From: Thermomicrobiales bacterium
GTDB lineage: Bacteria > Chloroflexota > Chloroflexia > Thermomicrobiales > UBA6265
Assembly (NCBI GenBank): GCA_019637585.1
Contig: JAHBVL010000008.1
Span: 22,610-86,609 of the forward strand
Length of the DNA stretch: 64,000 bases
Direction of reading: 5' to 3'
Below the pieces are notes generated by a model. It searched no databases, had not been told where the DNA came from, and saw only the letters and a program-made list of their open reading frames with translations. Position 1 is the stretch's first letter, and each line of letters begins with the position of its first letter. Shown piece by piece: positions 63,297 through 64,000 of the stretch. A program made the position numbers and the translations under genes.

Positions 63297-63937
63297 CAGC
63301 AGGTTCCCGCGTGACCGACCCTGACGACCAGCCAGCCAACCAACTCGATGTCCTGGTGGCCGCCCAGTTCCCATCGGTCAGGCGGGGCCTTCTCTCCATG
63401 CTGGCCGAACACCCCGGGCTGTCGCCCCGGGAAGATCAGGATGGTGTGTCCAGTGCGGAGCCAGATGTCGTAGTCGTCTATGTGGCCAATGGCGCCATCA
63501 GCAGCGATATCAGCGAACGATGGGACGCCCCGATCGTCTTTGTCGTGGAAGGGCTCCTGGCTGAACTGCCCGATATCGCCGAGCGGCCGGTGGCTCTGCT
63601 CACCGCCGAAGCGGACAGCCACGCGCTGCACGCCGCGGTGCACGCGGTCGACCAGGGTCTGTCGGTCATCGATACGACCTTCGCCGGCTCGGCGGGCATC
63701 GTCTGGCGGCAGCCGCTCCTACCGGCTGCCGATCATGGCGACCAGCTCACCGCCCGGGAGATCGAAGTGCTCAATCTGGTCGCCCAGGGCTGGCCGAACA
63801 AGACGATCGCTACCGCGCTCGGCATCAGCGAGCACACCGTCAAATTCCACGTTGGTTCGATTCTGGGCAAACTCGGCGCGGAGAGCCGCACCGAAGCCGT
63901 CACCATCGCCACCCGCCGCGGAGTCGTCGTGATCTAG
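63293..63937 (+). CDS. LuxR-type regulator with a degenerate receiver domain
   Basis: 214 residues from GTG at 63293, overlapping the protease stop as GTGA; GTG at 63311 is an alternative. Residues 18-125 have the shape of a receiver (LDVLVAAQFPSVRRGLLSML) but lack the acidic pair and the phospho-acceptor Asp (VVVVYVANG). The LuxR DNA-binding domain (about 145-205) is intact: LTAREIEVLNLVAQGWPNKT, EHTVKFHVGSILGKL. It may be controlled by the two proteases. Confidence 0.88.
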   Translation: MTAGSRVTDPDDQPANQLDVLVAAQFPSVRRGLLSMLAEHPGLSPREDQDGVSSAEPDVVVVYVANGAISSDISERWDAPIVFVVEGLLAELPDIAERPVALLTAEADSHALHAAVHAVDQGLSVIDTTFAGSAGIVWRQPLLPAADHGDQLTAREIEVLNLVAQGWPNKTIATALGISEHTVKFHVGSILGKLGAESRTEAVTIATRRGVVVI

Positions 63938-63957
63938 CGAGGCCCGGAGCCCATGGT

Positions 63958-63989
63958 GTAGCAGCGAGGCCTGCCTCGCCTGGTCCGCC
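63958..63989 (+). repeat. GTAG-headed hairpin (REP-like)
   Basis: GTAGCA then arms GCGAGGC and GCCTCGC around CT, followed by TGGTCCGCC. It is the sister of 42515-42540 with compensatory arm changes. It follows the LuxR gene stop by 20 bases. Confidence 0.7.
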
Positions 63990-64000
63990 CTGTGGCGACG

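Overview
The window reads as a chromosomal segment of a high-GC, single-membrane-type member of the Chloroflexota, most likely near the Thermomicrobia. This is inference. It rests on the 'ASP' linker repeats in exported proteins, several F420-type luciferase-like oxidoreductases, a split methylmalonyl-CoA mutase, many GTG/TTG starts with ATGA overlaps, and a MurT/GatD lipid II amidation pair of the kind known from Gram-positive walls. No rRNA, phage, integrase or CRISPR array is visible.

Layout. 1-6240: the start of a thiamine-diphosphate enzyme (runs off the left edge), a zinc-ribbon/SH3 membrane protein, a PHP-MBL-DinB operon, and a phosphomannomutase with a DUF402 protein. 18945 down to 6707 (minus strand): one nearly gapless gene series mreB-mreC-murT-gatD-mreD-mrdA, continuing after 3 bases into methylmalonyl-CoA epimerase, mutase large subunit, acyl-CoA carboxylase beta and epsilon-like subunits, and a P1 peptidase. 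It joins cell-wall elongation to propionyl/methylmalonyl-CoA metabolism. 19122-24563: a DtxR regulator with a membrane-anchored partner, then LmbE deacetylase, CinA/PncC, M16 protease and NadC. 24856-31331: an L,D-transpeptidase, CopC, PurD, a B3/4-domain protein, a LuxR regulator, tRNA-Cys and an M20 peptidase. 31342-35045: four genes enclosed by an approximately 235-bp composite inverted repeat. 35046-45624: Mrp, hydrolase, NTF2-like, DinB-like, JAMM, M1 peptidase, PIG-V-like, DsbA-like, RlmN and LLM genes.

45690-49330 is a visibly lower-GC island. It holds a broken second copy of the rlmN 3' end, a DUF6414-like gene, a TOPRIM/OLD-like nuclease gene and what looks like the last part of a type I restriction specificity subunit. 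I read it as a defence-island remnant or an undescribed two-gene defence module. 49586-63989 returns to host-like sequence: an unknown gene, a double cold-shock protein, a class III aminotransferase, TrmO, DoxX, two LLM oxidoreductases, an aminotransferase with two ABC ATPase/permease pairs, and an operon of two apparently cytosolic HtrA-like PDZ proteases with a LuxR-type regulator.

The most distinctive feature of the window is its repeat ecology. There are at least four dispersed repeat types: hairpins headed by GTAG, hairpins headed by TTAG, a CCCTCTCCC palindrome family, and seven-base tandem arrays. The hairpin arms change in a compensatory way between copies, the different types are assembled into composites, and the heptamer arrays sit repeatedly on the stop codons of neighbouring genes. 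One palindrome copy has become the C-terminal tail of a hydrolase.
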